Of a stretch of DNA of 64,000 bases, positions 44,216-56,209 are shown in pieces. The translations under genes and the position numbers were made by a program. Numbering within the stretch: position 1 is the first letter of the stretch; every line of letters starts with the position of its first letter. The DNA comes from Margaritifera margaritifera (lineage: Eukaryota; Mollusca; Bivalvia; Unionida; Margaritiferidae). The notes under the pieces are model-generated. The model did not search any database. It was given only the letters and a program-made list of their open reading frames with translations, and had not been told where the DNA came from. The stretch spans positions 186,001-250,000 of the forward strand of contig JAQPZY010000861.1 in the NCBI GenBank assembly GCA_029931535.1, written 5' to 3'.

Positions 44216-44573
44216 ATTGAAAAAGAAAGGGAAGAGCATTTGCTACCCAGACTGCATCTTATAGATATGAAGGAAAACATTCCACCCATCTCTGAGGACA
44301 GAGAGGAGGTCAAGGAGGAGCCGGAAGAAGAGGAGCATTTTGAAAAGTTGGAGAAGAAACTGCCACCCAACATGAAACCCACATTACGTCCTGTCGAGCC
44401 ACCACCACAAGAATACAATGCATCCAACTCTGTAACACCGATGTCAGAAGAAGATGAAAACTCCCAAATGAGCTTTGGGATTGGCATTTCACCTGCACAG
44501 CCAGTGTATGGGCCACCAATCAAAGAGGAATCCAATTCCAGTTCCAGAATGGGATTTGGATCTCTGAAATTAG
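44216..44573 (+). CDS. RBM25: RBM25 exon: acidic and Pro/Ser-rich linker
   Basis: The largest exon seen, 358 nt, phase 0 in and one extra base out, residues 249-368 of the visible protein. It opens IEKEREEHLLPRLHLIDM, passes an acidic stretch (REEVKEEPEEEEHFEKLEKK), then MKPTLRPVEPPPQEYNASNS, and ends MGFGSLKLG. KPTLRP and the final SLKLG match human RBM25 anchor points (CLKPTLRPI and GLSLKLG). The segment between is poorly conserved, as expected of the family's disordered linker. The donor is TTAG|GTAAAT. Minus-strand frames across it are shadows. Confidence 0.93.
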
Positions 44574-44769
44574 GTAAATGTTGCTGCTTGTGACCTCTCT
44601 TTGCATGCGAGTAATTATATTGGTAGATGGACTATCCCAGATATATTTTGCTGCAAGAGATTCTTATCTACACCTATGGAAATTCAGAGTCATGCTTTTG
44701 TTACACTCTGAGTTAATCAGCTGGTCTACAAATTTCCACCATATATTATCAACCATTCTTTGAATGCAA

Positions 44770-45197
44770 GGCAACTGACTTGGGAGATAACACAAAAACT
44801 CTCTGAGCATATGGTATGGCCTTTTGTCTGTCATGTGTCGTCCATCCGTCAGCACTTGGTTGTGAACACTCGAGAGGCTTCATTTTTATCAGATTTTGAT
44901 AAGTTTTGGTATGTAAGGTGCAATACCTCAGGCAAGTTTGACTATAAGCAATGTCCACACATATTAATGAGGTGATCTTGTATATCAGATTGGCTCAGTT
45001 TGTGGACACTCTTGAGGCCATATTTCTGATCAGATTTGGTTTGTAAGCTTATAGCATCAAGGTCTCAGAAGAGTTTGATTATGAGCAACATCCATGCATA
45101 TTACTGACGTGATCTTTCATCTGATTGGCTTGATCTTCAGTGAACACTCTAGGCCATGTTTCTGATCAGGTTTAGACCAGATTTGTTATGCAAGTTT
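44770..45197 (+). repeat. R1 tandem repeat block, first part
   Basis: About three units of roughly 130-140 bp, each with AGTTTGATTATGAGCAACATCC, CATATTAATGAGGTGATCTT, TGATTGGCTnAGnTTGTGnACACTCT and CCATATTTCTGATCAGATTTGGT. It is non-coding. The block is interrupted at 45198 by copy C of the TIR element and resumes at 46399. Confidence 0.7.
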
Positions 45198-46398
45198 CAG
45201 GGTTCCCTTGCTACCAGGAAGTCGGGATAAAGTTGGAATAAAGAATAGGTTTGTTTCCAACCAGGAAAAGTCCTTTAAAAAAAGACCTTTAAATTTGCAG
45301 ATGTTGGTAAAAGTTGGGGAAAAAAACTTGAAATTTTCAGCTGCCACTTGATTGCAGGAAAGAAACTAATTGAGTTGTAATTGAACTGATCATGAGTTAA
45401 ATTTATGGAGTTCTTACCACAGTTTTCAGAGGTTGTGGAACTCTTCAGTCATTTGAGGTACAATTGCTGTATGGATCATTCGGATGCTTGCCTTAAACAT
45501 ATTTGTATAACCAATCAAAATGTTCAAGCAATCGGATTTGTCAAGTAGACTGGCTAAACCATATTCAGCTCCATAATTGGTATCTTTTCTTTTGCAATCC
45601 AGTGCCAACATGTCTGCAATGTGTGATCTTCGTACATTTAAGAGAAAAATAATAAAGCTGATCTTCCCCAGTTCCCCTTTTGATATGTTAAGTTAATGAA
45701 AATGTATTGTGATAAATCTTTACTTATTATTTGGTACTTCGCACTGGGAACATGGTGTTAAGCATTATCATCAATAGTAACCTTCACCACCACTCCCACC
45801 CCCAACTTGCCTTCGCAGTGAATTTTACTATGAGACCTTGCTATATACATAGAAATCCATAGACTATTAGGGCAATTTTCAGTGCAGAATCCCATGCACT
45901 GGGTATTATTGATACTGATTGCATTAAATATACAGTCTTTAGTCAGATTACATTGAAAGTAGATGTTAAGGCACCAAGCAGACACAAGTGGATTTAATAA
46001 CAAAACAATTCTGTCCTTTTTATACAAAGGTATCATATTTGATGGGGATTTTTGTCAAAATTTAAAACAACCCATTTTTAAAAAAAAAAAAATTCACACC
46101 AACATACAGTTAAACGGAGTAAATTAACATTTTTAATCTGTACATTTAAATTAGTTATATGCACATTTGTATGAATTTCAATAGTTGTACTTGTTTCTAG
46201 TGATGCATCCTGTACATGGTCATATTTTTAATTCAGCTGTTATGGGAGAGTCTCAAAATGAAATTGGCTTTTGAATTTAAAAATGCACATATTCCATTCA
46301 GTAAGCGTTGTAAGTAAACCTTGAAAAAATCAATTTCATCCAGTAAAAAAACAGGAAAAGAAGTGGAAATATTCATTTCAAAAATTGGGGGAACCCTG
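45198..46398 (+). mobile_element. CAGGGTTCCC-end TIR element, copy C, with exact 6-bp duplication
   Basis: CAGGGTTCCC (45198-45207) and GGGAACCCTG (46389-46398) are perfect 10-bp inverted ends of a 1,201-bp element inserted in the R1 block. AAGTTT lies at 45192-45197 and 46399-46404, directly abutting both ends. Removing the element rejoins an R1 unit at the equivalent GTAAGCTTATATCATC position. It contains no transposase motif. It is the shortest complete copy of the family in the window, and so the best reference for its structure. Confidence 0.85.
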
Positions 46399-47346
46399 AA
46401 GTTTACATCATAATGATCTTGGATGGGTTCAGATATGAGAGACATCATGTATATCAATGAGGTGATCTTGCATCTGATTAGCAGAGCTTGTGATTGTTTT
46501 ATAAGGCCATATTTCTGTTCAGATTTGGTATGTAATCTTATATCATCAAGACCTCCGTGAGTTCATTTATGAGTAACATCCACACATATTAATGAGATAA
46601 TTTTGCATCTGATTGACTGAGCTTGTAAACACTCTAGAGGCGATATTTCTGGTCAGATTTGGTATCTAAGCTTTTATCATTGTGATCAAGTTTGATTATG
46701 AGGGACATCCATGCATATTAATGAAGTGATCTTGAATCTGATTGTCTGAGCTTGTGAACACTCTTGAGACAATATTTCTGATCAGATTTTGATCATACTT
46801 CGTATCGGGGCTGAGCTTTTTTTTTTTCTTCATCCCGTTGCAGAAAATTCACAAATGAAATAATGTACCATATATTTATTTCGTAAAAGAATTTAGTTTT
46901 TAAAAAACATAGCTCCATATTATACATTTTGTTTACATCAGAGGTTTTCAGTTTTCCATTATCATCAAGACCTCCGTGAGTTCATTTATGAGTAACATCC
47001 ACACATATTAATGAGATACTTTTGCATCTGATTGACTGAGCTTTTAAATGCTCTAGAGGCGATATTTCTGGTCAGATTTGGTATCTAAGCTTTTATCATC
47101 AAGATCTCGGACAAGTTTGATTATGAGGGACATCCATGCATATTAATGAAGTGATCTTGAATCTGATTGTCTGAGCTTGTGAACACTCTTGAGACAATAT
47201 TTCTGATCAGATTTTGATCATACTTCAGAACATTCACAAACGAAATAATGTACCATATATTTATTTCGTAAAAGAATTTAGTTTTTCAAAAACATAGGTC
47301 GGTATTATACATTTTGTTACATCAGAGGTTTTCAGTTTTCCATTGT
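46399..47346 (+). repeat. R1 repeat block, second part, with a recent 0.4-kb tandem duplication
   Basis: R1 units continue to 46540. Then 46542-46959 and 46960-47346 are a head-to-tail pair, each starting ATCATCAAGACCTCCGTGAG and ending AGAGGTTTTCAGTTTTCCATT. The pair includes AATAATGTACCATATATTTATTTCGTAAAAGAATTTAG in both. Differences are few point changes plus a 40-bp segment (GTATCGGGGC...) present only in the first. Non-coding. Confidence 0.8.
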
Positions 47347-47349
47347 CCA

Positions 47350-48133
47350 GGTATCTTATATGCACTATTTTTTGCTTCAATACAGTTAACCTCAGTACTT
47401 ACATCTGCAGGAATGGAAAGGAATTTGCTGGATTTCAGACTCTCCCTAACTTATTCTCTCACGATTTCATTGATTGATAGAACAAAGTCTCTTGCCCTGA
47501 CTCTGTTCTTATAATTAGCACCAAGTTCAACACTGTTCTTCTCCTAGAGTGCACAAAGCACTTCCATATCAGAAAATGGTTTTCCATAATGGGCTAGGCT
47601 GTAGGCTGTCTTAAAGAGGGCTCTCATTTATTTCATTTCAGTCTCATTTAGTTTTGGAAGGGACTCTCCTAGTGGAGTGTGAGCAACTAAACTTCAGGGA
47701 TTTTCTGCACATGCTGGCTAGTGTCATACATATAGTGTGTTGCACAGGCCTTGTGAGGTCAAGAACTGCAGTGAGACTTGATTGGTTCAATCCTGAATTT
47801 GTGAGTTCCAATTACAAATACACTGGTTGAATTTTCAACTTGTGCCAGTTTGGGATATTGTTTGCAATAAATGCAAAACATTTTTCCTTCTGAGTCAATG
47901 AATTCAAGCCAGGGATAACTATCAACTCAATGCAGCTGAAAATTTCTCAGTCTCTTAGTAGTGTCATATTTGACATTTTTTGTTGCCACAGAGTCTGGCT
48001 TATGTTTCTTTGGAGAAATAGTTGCGTCCCACTCAGTGGCAGTCTTATGTTTTACCCCTCCACTTTCACAGGAATTTTCCTTCTCCGAATCTTCCTTATT
48101 AACTTGCTTGAGAAAATAATTTAGTAAACTCAT
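47350..48133 (-). pseudogene. hAT transposase N-terminal half (ZNF862-like), minus strand
   Basis: From 48133 leftwards: MSLLNYFLKQVNKEDSEKEN, then WDATISPKKHKPDSV. After a frameshift near 47930 comes YPWLEFIDSEGKMFCIYCKQ (a TTF-type finger start with C-x2-C), then VFVIGTHKFRIEPIKSH. Further on come FKTAYSLAHYGKPFSDMEVL and, at 47400-47450, LKSSKFLSIPADVSTEV, the position of the first catalytic Asp (SILLDESTD in relatives). Several stops interrupt the frame. The C-terminal half is not found in this orientation. Confidence 0.65.
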
Positions 48134-48385
48134 TTTATCCACATAGTAAATATCACCTTGCGTGATAACTACTTGTAAAGTGATCATAACATGCATTTTG
48201 TCCTTGAAATATGAACAGAGACAGCTCCAGAGATGCTGCCAGGGCATGCAAGTGCACAAATCGCGCACAATTTGTACAAATTTGCACATCTGTAAAGCAG
48301 TGATGCGCGAGAATGCCCACAAATTAGTTTTAAAGTCGCACATATAAAAACATACTCTGCGTAGTATACAATTTTTATTTAACTG

Positions 48386-48905
48386 TTAACCCGTAAGTGC
48401 TTGTCGCAGCATAAGTTACACCGCCAGTAGAGGTCTCGTAGCACTTGTCTCATCATGTCTTTTTTTCAGGTAGGCAACTGTTTACACATCTGAGTACATT
48501 GGCTTGACATGAACAGTTGTTAAACTTAATTTTATTGGCACATTGGGCCCTGGAACAAACATTGTCGAGTTTGAACCTTGCATTCTTGAAGGAAGTTTTA
48601 CAAATGTGTGTTTAAAGTAAGGGCTCCTAGAAAACACAAAATGGCTGACTCCCAGCTTGGATCATCTTCAGATGATGATTTCGTTCAGCAAATACTGGCT
48701 GATGATAGCAATAATGACAATTATTTTTGAGGTTTTGAAGTATATGAGATTATTGGAGCTTGGAAAGTGTTACTGGAAATACCATTGAGTAATTTGAACC
48801 CGAAAATGATGTTGAATATGAGTCCGATGTACATGTTGAATGGACATAAACTGACAGCATGTCGGCCAACAGTATTTTGAAATTAAATGTCGAAAAGTCA
48901 GAATA
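48386..48905 (+). mobile_element. piggyBac-like 5' end and transposase N-terminus, truncated
   Basis: TTAA (48386-48389) is followed by CCCGTAAGTGC, the typical piggyBac arrangement of TTAA target plus CCC-start. An ATG at 48641 opens MADSQLGSSSDDDFVQQILA, then DDSNNDNYF and a TGA at 48728. After frameshifts, FEPENDVEYESDVHVEW follows. Acidic Asp/Ser starts of this sort are usual for piggyBac transposases. No catalytic region and no right end (GGG-TTAA) was found downstream, so this is a 5' fragment. Confidence 0.55.
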
Positions 48906-49179
48906 CCAAGCCTAACTAAAATACAGGCAATTTAAAAGTAGAGTGCAGTTTTCATTTCTTTTCTCAAACAATTCTGCCTTGATGGATCTAGTGCTACAAA
49001 ACTATATAGCACTCTAAGGTTTAAGATAAATTGAATAAATAAGAATCTAAAAAGAAATTAAAAAAGTAAGGATATTTATTTTTGATCAAAATACCTAATA
49101 AGGCAATGATGGACTTGAAACCCTAATACAACATTGTGAACAGATAAGAAATCTGACATAGTAGTCACCAAAACACTGA

Positions 49180-49545
49180 TTCAAGAAAGTGAAATTTTGG
49201 CAGAGCTCTTGTTAGTGGAAAATCTTATTTTGGAACAGAGATATCCAAGAGACAATACTTATGAGCTGTGGAAAATTGTACATAACCATAAAGAATAGTT
49301 TCCCAACTTGTTCAGACTGGCATAGCTAGATATGCATATGCCCCTTCAGACAGCAGATTGTGAAAGGGTTTTCTCAGCACAGAACAATATTTTCACACAG
49401 TAAGGAAAATATTACGCTCAGAAATGATCAACAGATTAATGCTTATACAAGTAGAGGAGACATCTTTTGAGGATTTTGATTTCAATAGAGCTCTAACAAA
49501 ATGGAGCTGGAAAAAAGAAAGATGGATATTTAAGTGTTAGGTAAA
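49180..49545 (+). pseudogene. hAT transposase C-terminal dimerisation relic, plus strand
   Basis: Reads LLVENLILEQRYPRDNTYEL, then MPLQTADCERVFSAQNNIF, then after frameshifts TVRKILRSEMINRLMLIQVE and TSFEDFDFNRALTKWSW. The ADCERVFS motif is the hallmark of the hAT dimerisation region. It is on the opposite strand to the N-terminal half at 47.4-48.1 kb, so the two cannot be one simple gene. A paralogous tail is at 2.9-3.1 kb. Confidence 0.7.
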
Positions 49546-50274
49546 TATTGAACTATGGATGTTTCCTCCTCCCCCTCATTATTTTCTACTCCCACCTTAA
49601 TTTGGTGACAAAGGGGGAGCCCCCCCTTTAGAAACATCCTGGTAGCATCTCTGCAGCTCCTTAATTAGCGTAATTGTTTCGCTTCAAACGCAATATCAGA
49701 TGTGGAATTTAATCCTCTGTATAATCAATTAAAACTTAAAGAATCATCACTGACATTTAATCAGTTCATAAAGGGAACTGAAACTAATGTCGGTAAAGTG
49801 CCTTTCATTAATTTAATTGGATTGACTTGCTGGATTAAAATCAAAGGGCAAGTTTTTGAGGATCTGGTTTGAGTGAACACAATACAACAAAACCATTTAA
49901 AACACTGCTAATTAATCATACCGGCTTTTTTGTTTCATGTGTTTTCATTAGCCAATAATTTGGTCACTTAGCCCAATATGCAGTCAAGTGGTAATAGAAT
50001 GTGCTCGCATTTAACAGTTATCAATGACCACCAGTAGGTGTGATACAGGATGTAAATAAATACGTGGAGAAGGGTAGAATCAACCATTCAGTATGCCCAG
50101 AGGGCATGAATGGCCAGATAAAGGTAAATAAAGTGAGTATGACATAAAAATAAGCATTTGTCTACAGCTGTTAAAGTGCATGTCTGCTGTGATAAGCTGT
50201 TTAGGGTGATTGTAATATCTGCATATTTATTATTGGACATCTCCACTTTTGTTTTGTAATCTTTCATCAATCAG
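49546..50274 (+). other. RBM25 intron 3' end
   Basis: CCCC-rich patches at 49568-49630, then AT-rich intron. No coding resemblance. The acceptor is CATCAATCAG at 50265-50274. Confidence 0.5.
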
Positions 50275-50531
50275 GTTCAAGTCCTGCAGACTCTACCTCA
50301 GGGAAAAGAAAGAAATTGACAGTAGGAGATGTGTTCAACCAGGATGATGAAGAATCCAGCGATGGTGCCAAGAAGAGAAAGCTAGTTCCTCTTGACTATG
50401 ATGAGGACAAACCAGAAAAGAAACCAACAGCTGAGGAAAAGAGGGCTAAAATAAAAAATCTGATAGACAGCATACCCACAGCCAAGGATGAGCTGTTTGC
50501 ATATAGTATAGACTGGAATATTGTAGATCAG
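50275..50531 (+). CDS. RBM25: RBM25 exon: nuclear signal region and PWI domain start
   Basis: A 257-nt exon whose first two bases complete a Gly codon (residues 368-453 of the visible protein). It has GKRKKLTVGDVFNQDDEESS, then KKRKLVPLDYDEDK (a basic cluster, probably nuclear localisation), then EEKRAKIKNLIDSIPTAKDE, then LFAYSIDWNIVDQ. The last 35 or so residues begin the PWI fold. Human has KRKKLPVDSVFN, RKRKLVPLDY and SLIEKIPTAKPELFAYPLDWSIVD at these places. The donor is CAG|GTAATA. Confidence 0.97.
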
Positions 50532-53050
50532 GTAATACGTTGTGCAGTAATGCAATAAAAGTGTGATTGCAAAATTGTAGTACTCTGAATTCAGTTACTG
50601 TCTCACCTGCATAAGTATTGTAAGATAATGTAGTCATTTTTCCACCGGTGATGGCAGCAGCATCGACATTGTTAAAGTTTTGCATTTAAGTTTTTGTAAG
50701 TCAGAAACAGTGGTTAGATTGACAAGCATATGGAAACAGGTGAGACACCAGGTTTCATGGAACTTGTTTCCCTGGGGATCCATTAGCATGGTTTTGTGAA
50801 AAAATGATATTGTCGTTGGTACTTAAATTTGTTAATTTGGGAAGGAGTCCTGTTATTCCATAGAAGGATCATTGTTTATTGGGTTTTAAAATTCAAGGTT
50901 TGTATCCATTATGAAATCCACAAAAATTGGTACTTTACAAAAACTAGTGAATTTGCAATATTCACCAAGTTCTTTTACTGTATTTTTTACTTCCCAGTTT
51001 ATTTAGAGCCCTATGAAAATTTCATTTGTTGAAGTCCAAGAAAAGATGGACAGTGGTTGCCTTCACCTTTTTCTAAATAAGTCCCCAAACACATGCACTA
51101 ACATTTTTGCATAGAATCCCCAAGTTTGAGTCACCATACAAAAACTATTTGATAACCCACACAGGGTAATGGTTTTTGTAGGTTTTCACTTAAATGTGGT
51201 CAAAACTTGACTGTCCCATCAGTAATAATGAAAGTTTCTAAAACTCGTATCTAGTTGGATTTGACAGCTCTTAAGTTGAATGTAAAACATACATTGGTGA
51301 GCAACTTTTCCTTTAGTTCATAATGCATGTGCATGACAAGTTTATAGCATTCTGGCTCCAGATTGCTGTATTTAGTATCAAAAACTTGATTTGGCTCCTT
51401 AAAGATTGAGAACAAGTCTAATACAGGGGATCAAACGCTAGATAAACACTGGATACATGTGTAGCACTTACCGTATGAGCTGCAGATATCAGAACCAAAT
51501 TTACTTTTTGTACGTGAAAAACAAATGAAGAACTTTAGAATAATTTTCGCATTTTTTAAAAAATGGTTCCATGCAACCATGTGGAAGATTAGGAGGAGTT
51601 GTGATGAACATAATTATGCAAAATTTTGATGCAACTGGCCAGATTGTTGCATCCCACTGTCAATGTTTTACATTGCTTGGACACAAGGCTTGATCTTTTT
51701 CTGTCCAGGCTGATTTTTTTATGTCCAGGATGCAAAATTTTACATTTATGCAACCTCTAAGACCTTGTATTGAAATTTCAGTATTCAGCTTATGGGAGTG
51801 ATGGAAGATATATTTTCCAGGGATAAATAGCAATCGGATCTTTTTATGAGACCTTTCAGAGGGGTCACCCAGGAATAAAAATTTTGGGCTAAGTAACTTC
51901 TCCATCCTGTTTTAATAGGGCAAAGTGAAAGGAAAATATGTAGAAGTGAATTAAAAGTCAGATTTTGTAATTACATAACAAGTTTGTCAACAATGGTGCT
52001 TAATGACTTGGCAAGTTAAGTTATTTACAAAAGTTAAGTTTTTTTAAATGACTTTTTTCTACTGTTTTACACTAATAAACACAAGTTTTAGTACTAAAAG
52101 TCATGCAAGATTCTCTATTTATGCCAGAATATCAATGGGTTTCATTGGGGAAAGAAGCAGGGTAGGCACCAATTCATGGCAAAAAGAAGTCAACTTCACT
52201 TTCCTAGCATGTTAAAGTGAAATCTCATGGACTAGGACAATTTCTTCTGAATTGTTCCTAGCATGACTCAGCTTCCAACTTATAACTTACGTTCCTAACC
52301 CCCTTTGCTTCACATAGATAAGTAATTAGTGACCCATTGTTTAGCGTGGAATAGAGCAATGTTGATACATCATATTTCATGTAATTACAAGTTTTTAAAT
52401 ATAATGACGCCATACACCGATGTCATCATTTCAGTAATGCACCTGTGTAATATCATATAATGATGTCAGTAATGGCATCAGTGCCAGAAAGAAAAAAAAA
52501 CGGACTTTCAAAAAGAAAATGGGGTTATACAACAAATTTTGATCCTATATTTTAAGGACTTAACACTTTTTACTTTTTTTTAATATTTTCTTTTTTTTTA
52601 ACAGAACTTGGACATTTTTTACCTTTTATCTTTTACCTTGTAGAAGAAAATATTTACTTTTATTTAGAAAGGTTTGAAGATTTTACCAATTTTTAACCTT
52701 TATATATTTACTACATTTTTAAGATACTTGCCTTTGATCTTAAAGGACTGCATATTTACTTTATTTGAAAGGGTTTATCTCCTAAAGCTTTTGGCAATTT
52801 ATCCCTTTATATTTTTTCAACTTTACTTCCAATCGGTACTATTTGCCAGGATTGTTTTGACATGCTGCAGTATGCATATACACTTAATAGGATAAGCTTG
52901 ATATCTAAGGCATGATGATTTTATGTCAGACTGAATATTTATGCTGGTTTATTGAACAAAACTAGACTATTTTGTGATATGATAAATATAATGATACAGA
53001 AGTGCATATTTCATATGACATTTTTGAATTTTAAACAGTTGTAATGGCCA
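50532..53050 (+). other. RBM25 intron with dispersed repeat copies
   Basis: 50640-50720 resembles 1860-1960. 51875-52020 resembles 12530-12690. 52045-52275 resembles 28137-28385. A T-rich run of TTTTAC phrases lies at 52560-52700. No coding resemblance was found. Confidence 0.5.
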
Positions 53051-53232
53051 AAGCTTTTGTTTTGCAGCATAGCAACATAAGTAGGTTATTTAGTGCTGGG
53101 GCAATTAGAGTAAAGTGCCATGCCCAAGGAAATGTGATGGTAGACGATCAGGGCCAATATGATTGTAGGATTTGAACCCACACCCTTTGGTCGTGAGTCC
53201 GGCACTCTAACCACTTAGCCACCACAGCTCCT
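53051..53232 (-). mobile_element. tRNA-derived SINE, copy 2 (minus strand)
   Basis: The reverse complement opens GAGCTGTGGTGGCTAAGTGG, with A box TGGCTAAGTGG, then B box GGTTCAAATCC. It continues with CCTTGGGCATGGCACTTTAC, then CACTAAATAACCTACTTATG. It matches copy 1 (10524-10713) nearly along the whole length. A weak 6-bp direct repeat (TGGCCA) flanks it at 53045-53050 and 53233-53238. Confidence 0.85.
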
Positions 53233-53466
53233 TGGCCATGGTTTACAAGACACAACAGTACTTTGTTTCATAATTTCTTTTATATCTCTTTCTCATGTTA
53301 ATAACAGCATTTAGAAACAAAATATTTACTGTCTGATCTGAATCTTTACTGAGAAGCAAGCATTGCAGTGCCTGTTAAGTTCTGTCAAGATTCCAATTTT
53401 CTTTTTCTGTGTTTCTTCCCTGAAAAAGTTTATTGTAACCTTTTATATTTTCCTCTTCTGTTTCAG

Positions 53467-53613
53467 TCCCTGATGGACAAGAGAATAAAACCATGGGTCA
53501 ATAAGAAGATAGTAGAATACATTGGTGAAGAAGAACCAACACTAACGGATTTTATTTGTCAGAAGGTTATGGCTAGAAGTCAACCACAAAGTATACTCAA
53601 TGATGTGGCTATG
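53467..53613 (+). CDS. RBM25: RBM25 exon: PWI domain core
   Basis: A 147-nt, phase 0 exon of 49 codons (residues 454-502). It encodes SLMDKRIKPWVNKKIVEYIG, then EEEPTLTDFICQKVMARSQP and QSILNDVAM. KPWVNKKIVEYIG is the PWI signature; the name-giving tripeptide is PWV here, while human RBM25 has PWI (RPWINKKIIEYIG). The PWI domain binds nucleic acid together with flanking basic sequence. The acceptor is GTTTCAG and the donor ATG|GTATGT. Confidence 0.98.
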
Positions 53614-54389
53614 GTATGTACTGTTAATTTTAATAGGATTTTTCTCAGGATTTCAGCATTGAGAGTTCCATCAAGAGTGCTAATACTATTTATATAGCAC
53701 TTTGAAAAAATGGAGAATCCCAAGCCCATTTTTGTCAGGCCTGCTTTTGTGGAAGTTCAACATAGCAATCACTTTGGTATCCATTTGTACGTCCATATAT
53801 CCATCCATGCCCAACATTAAGCTCAGTAAAGTTTTTAGATTAGAGCTCAGAGTTAACGTTGTTTACTTTCTAGCTAAGTAAAGGCAGGCTTGACAAAAAG
53901 CTGGTCTCTTGTCATATATTTTTGGAAATTGGGGACTCTCACTATGGAGTTAAAGAAAAACCCTGCAGAGAAAAAGAGATTATGGTTGCTTTTCAAACAG
54001 ATTTCTGAAATGAATTCTCTTTTACATGGAAACTTGTTAGAATACCTATTTCCATCTTTCTATGAGCTACAATTTCATATCATTGACCAGGTGAGAACAC
54101 TTTAACTACTGGGTCATCATGGCAATATGTCTCTGTATATATTTTTAAAAACTCTTTTATCAGTTTTAGTAGAGGAATTTACACGAGTGTTAATGAGATA
54201 GGAAATGTTTGAAACCAGTTGAATAATATATTAATATATATGCCACGAGCAGCTTGCAGCAAGATGTGTATGGTATTGTTTGACAAATTTAATACGTTTC
54301 ATATATAACAAACACAAGTTTGAGATTCTGTTTATCTATTTATTGTACAAGTTACATAATGTGAATTTACCTTTTTTCCCGTTCAAACA
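53614..54389 (+). other. RBM25 intron before the DIRS-like element
   Basis: AT-rich intron with no recognised coding. TATATTAATATATATGCC at 54227-54244 is AT simple sequence. The exact left limit of the DIRS-like element is uncertain, between about 54350 and 54395. Confidence 0.45.
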
Positions 54390-54969
54390 CGTTCCCCGAT
54401 CACATTGACATTAGGGGATATAAGCCTGCCACCTCCCAAATCCAGCCTTACTAAAAAGACAAAAATTCGGATTTTTTGTCCATCTCATATAGACAAAGAA
54501 CAACAAGTCTTGCCCATTACCTCCCCTTACCACCACCATGTGTCACTAGTTGTTAAGCTTAACTTCCATACTGTCAACTTCATACATGACACCTCCCATA
54601 AATCCATGCCAATATCATTGTCAAAAATTAACCATTCATCCAGAAATTTGGACTTAATGTGTGTAATAATAATTCCTCTACAGGTGGTAGAGATTATTTT
54701 TGAACTTGTCCATTTTGTGCGTGAATTTGTCACGTTCTTGGACTTTGTCTTTTTAGACAGTTTATACAACATGCTCTTGTTGAACGCATGTCATTCACAT
54801 TTTAGCGTGCACTGCCTATTGTTTACTCACTCCATTAGTAAAGTGTGTTGTATTGGTGACTTCTTAACATGCTGAGTTGTAAATTTATGCTTTTTTTCTT
54901 TTTCTCTTCTTGTGTTGTTTCAGTGAAACGTGTTGAATAAATCCATTAAATGTAAGAGATTTAAGGCAA

Positions 54970-56150
54970 GGGAAAACACGCACAAGTCCTGTTTAGTGTG
55001 TACCAAATGTATGTCATCTCTTTCCTGCAGTGTGTGCTCTATTTGGTCTGAAGACGTCTGAACTGCTGTATTACAGAAAGTGGCCAAAGGGAAAGACAGA
55101 GAACCAAATCTCGCAAAGACAATGCCAACATTTTAAGTGTACATTCGAAGTCTGCATCTTTTGCAAGCCTTGTGGGGGATGTTGGTCAGCTAATGTTACC
55201 TCAGGGGAAATGGGGAACAAAACATTTGAGGTTTTGCAATCTACCACATTTGAACTACAGATGTGTTGCCTGGTTCAGGAGACCAACACAATTATTAACT
55301 TCAGGCCAAATTTTACAATTTTACCCATGTTTCCCTCTTTTGCTTCCACAGGTATTTCCAACTCTTTGGGGGAGTGTCCCCCAATTTTAGGCCGCCCAGT
55401 GGGCATGTCTGAGCATGGGCTTCAGGCCTGTAAGTCCAGGCGCATGGGTTTTTTCCGGATCTGTTGGATCCATCTAATGCTACGGTATCACCATCAAGCA
55501 CCATCCAGGCTGTCTGCCCAGCTCAGCCGCCTCAGTCGGGGAATCTTAGTGATAGATCCATCTGTCCAGCCATGATTACGGCTACATCTCTGTACAACTA
55601 TGGGAATCTTAGTAACAGATCGGTCTGTCTTGCTGCGCTTTGGCCACATACCCATATTATGACTGGGAATTTAGTTGAAAATCCGTCTGTCCAGCCATGC
55701 CCTTGACGCAACCAGTACCAGCAACGGCCGGCTGCCATGCTGACCATACTCCTGGTGAACCAGCCGACTGTTCCAGTACGACAGATTTGTCTGGCGGACC
55801 TGGCTTACTGGGGGCAAAATTGAAGACATTCAGAGGCAAACAGCTCAGGAACTGCCCCTCCAGCTTGCCACCCAACCTGCACAGTCTCTTAAGACCAATC
55901 CGGCCCTGCCACAGTGGAGGGACGATTGGCGGGCCAGGAACAAGAGATCTTTTCCGTCACATGTTCAATTCAGATCCCAGTCTAATACTAGGAGCCAACC
56001 TTACCGGGGAGGCAAGAAACCAGGTTTCTTCACCTCCAAACTTCCTAACTCTCAACGTTGACCTGCCAACCCCACCACCCACAGACAGTCTACCGGTGGG
56101 TGCCCGACTCCTGCAATTCCAATCTCACCTCAGAACAAATGAGTAATCCA
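54970..56150 (+). pseudogene. DIRS-like gag region relic
   Basis: Starts with a Cys-rich patch, HKSCLVCTKCMSSLSCSVC (about 54980-55035). Then come Pro/Ser-rich frames that change repeatedly (55030-55575, 55464-55706, 55697-56146). This fits the poorly conserved first ORF of DIRS elements by position only. No alignment to a named gag could be made. Confidence 0.5.
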
Positions 56151-56209
56151 GGTCATTTTGGAGGGGCTTCGGATTTCATTTATCAAACCTCCACCTGTCC
56201 TCCTCTCCC

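Noticed and set aside
44011..44535. 174-codon minus-strand frame
   Set aside because: Antisense shadow of the largest RBM25 exon; the sense frame matches RBM25 and has correct splice borders.
54405..54875. 156-codon plus-strand frame at the start of the DIRS-like element
   Set aside because: It starts within the inverted terminal repeat, which is non-coding in DIRS elements, and has no recognisable motif.
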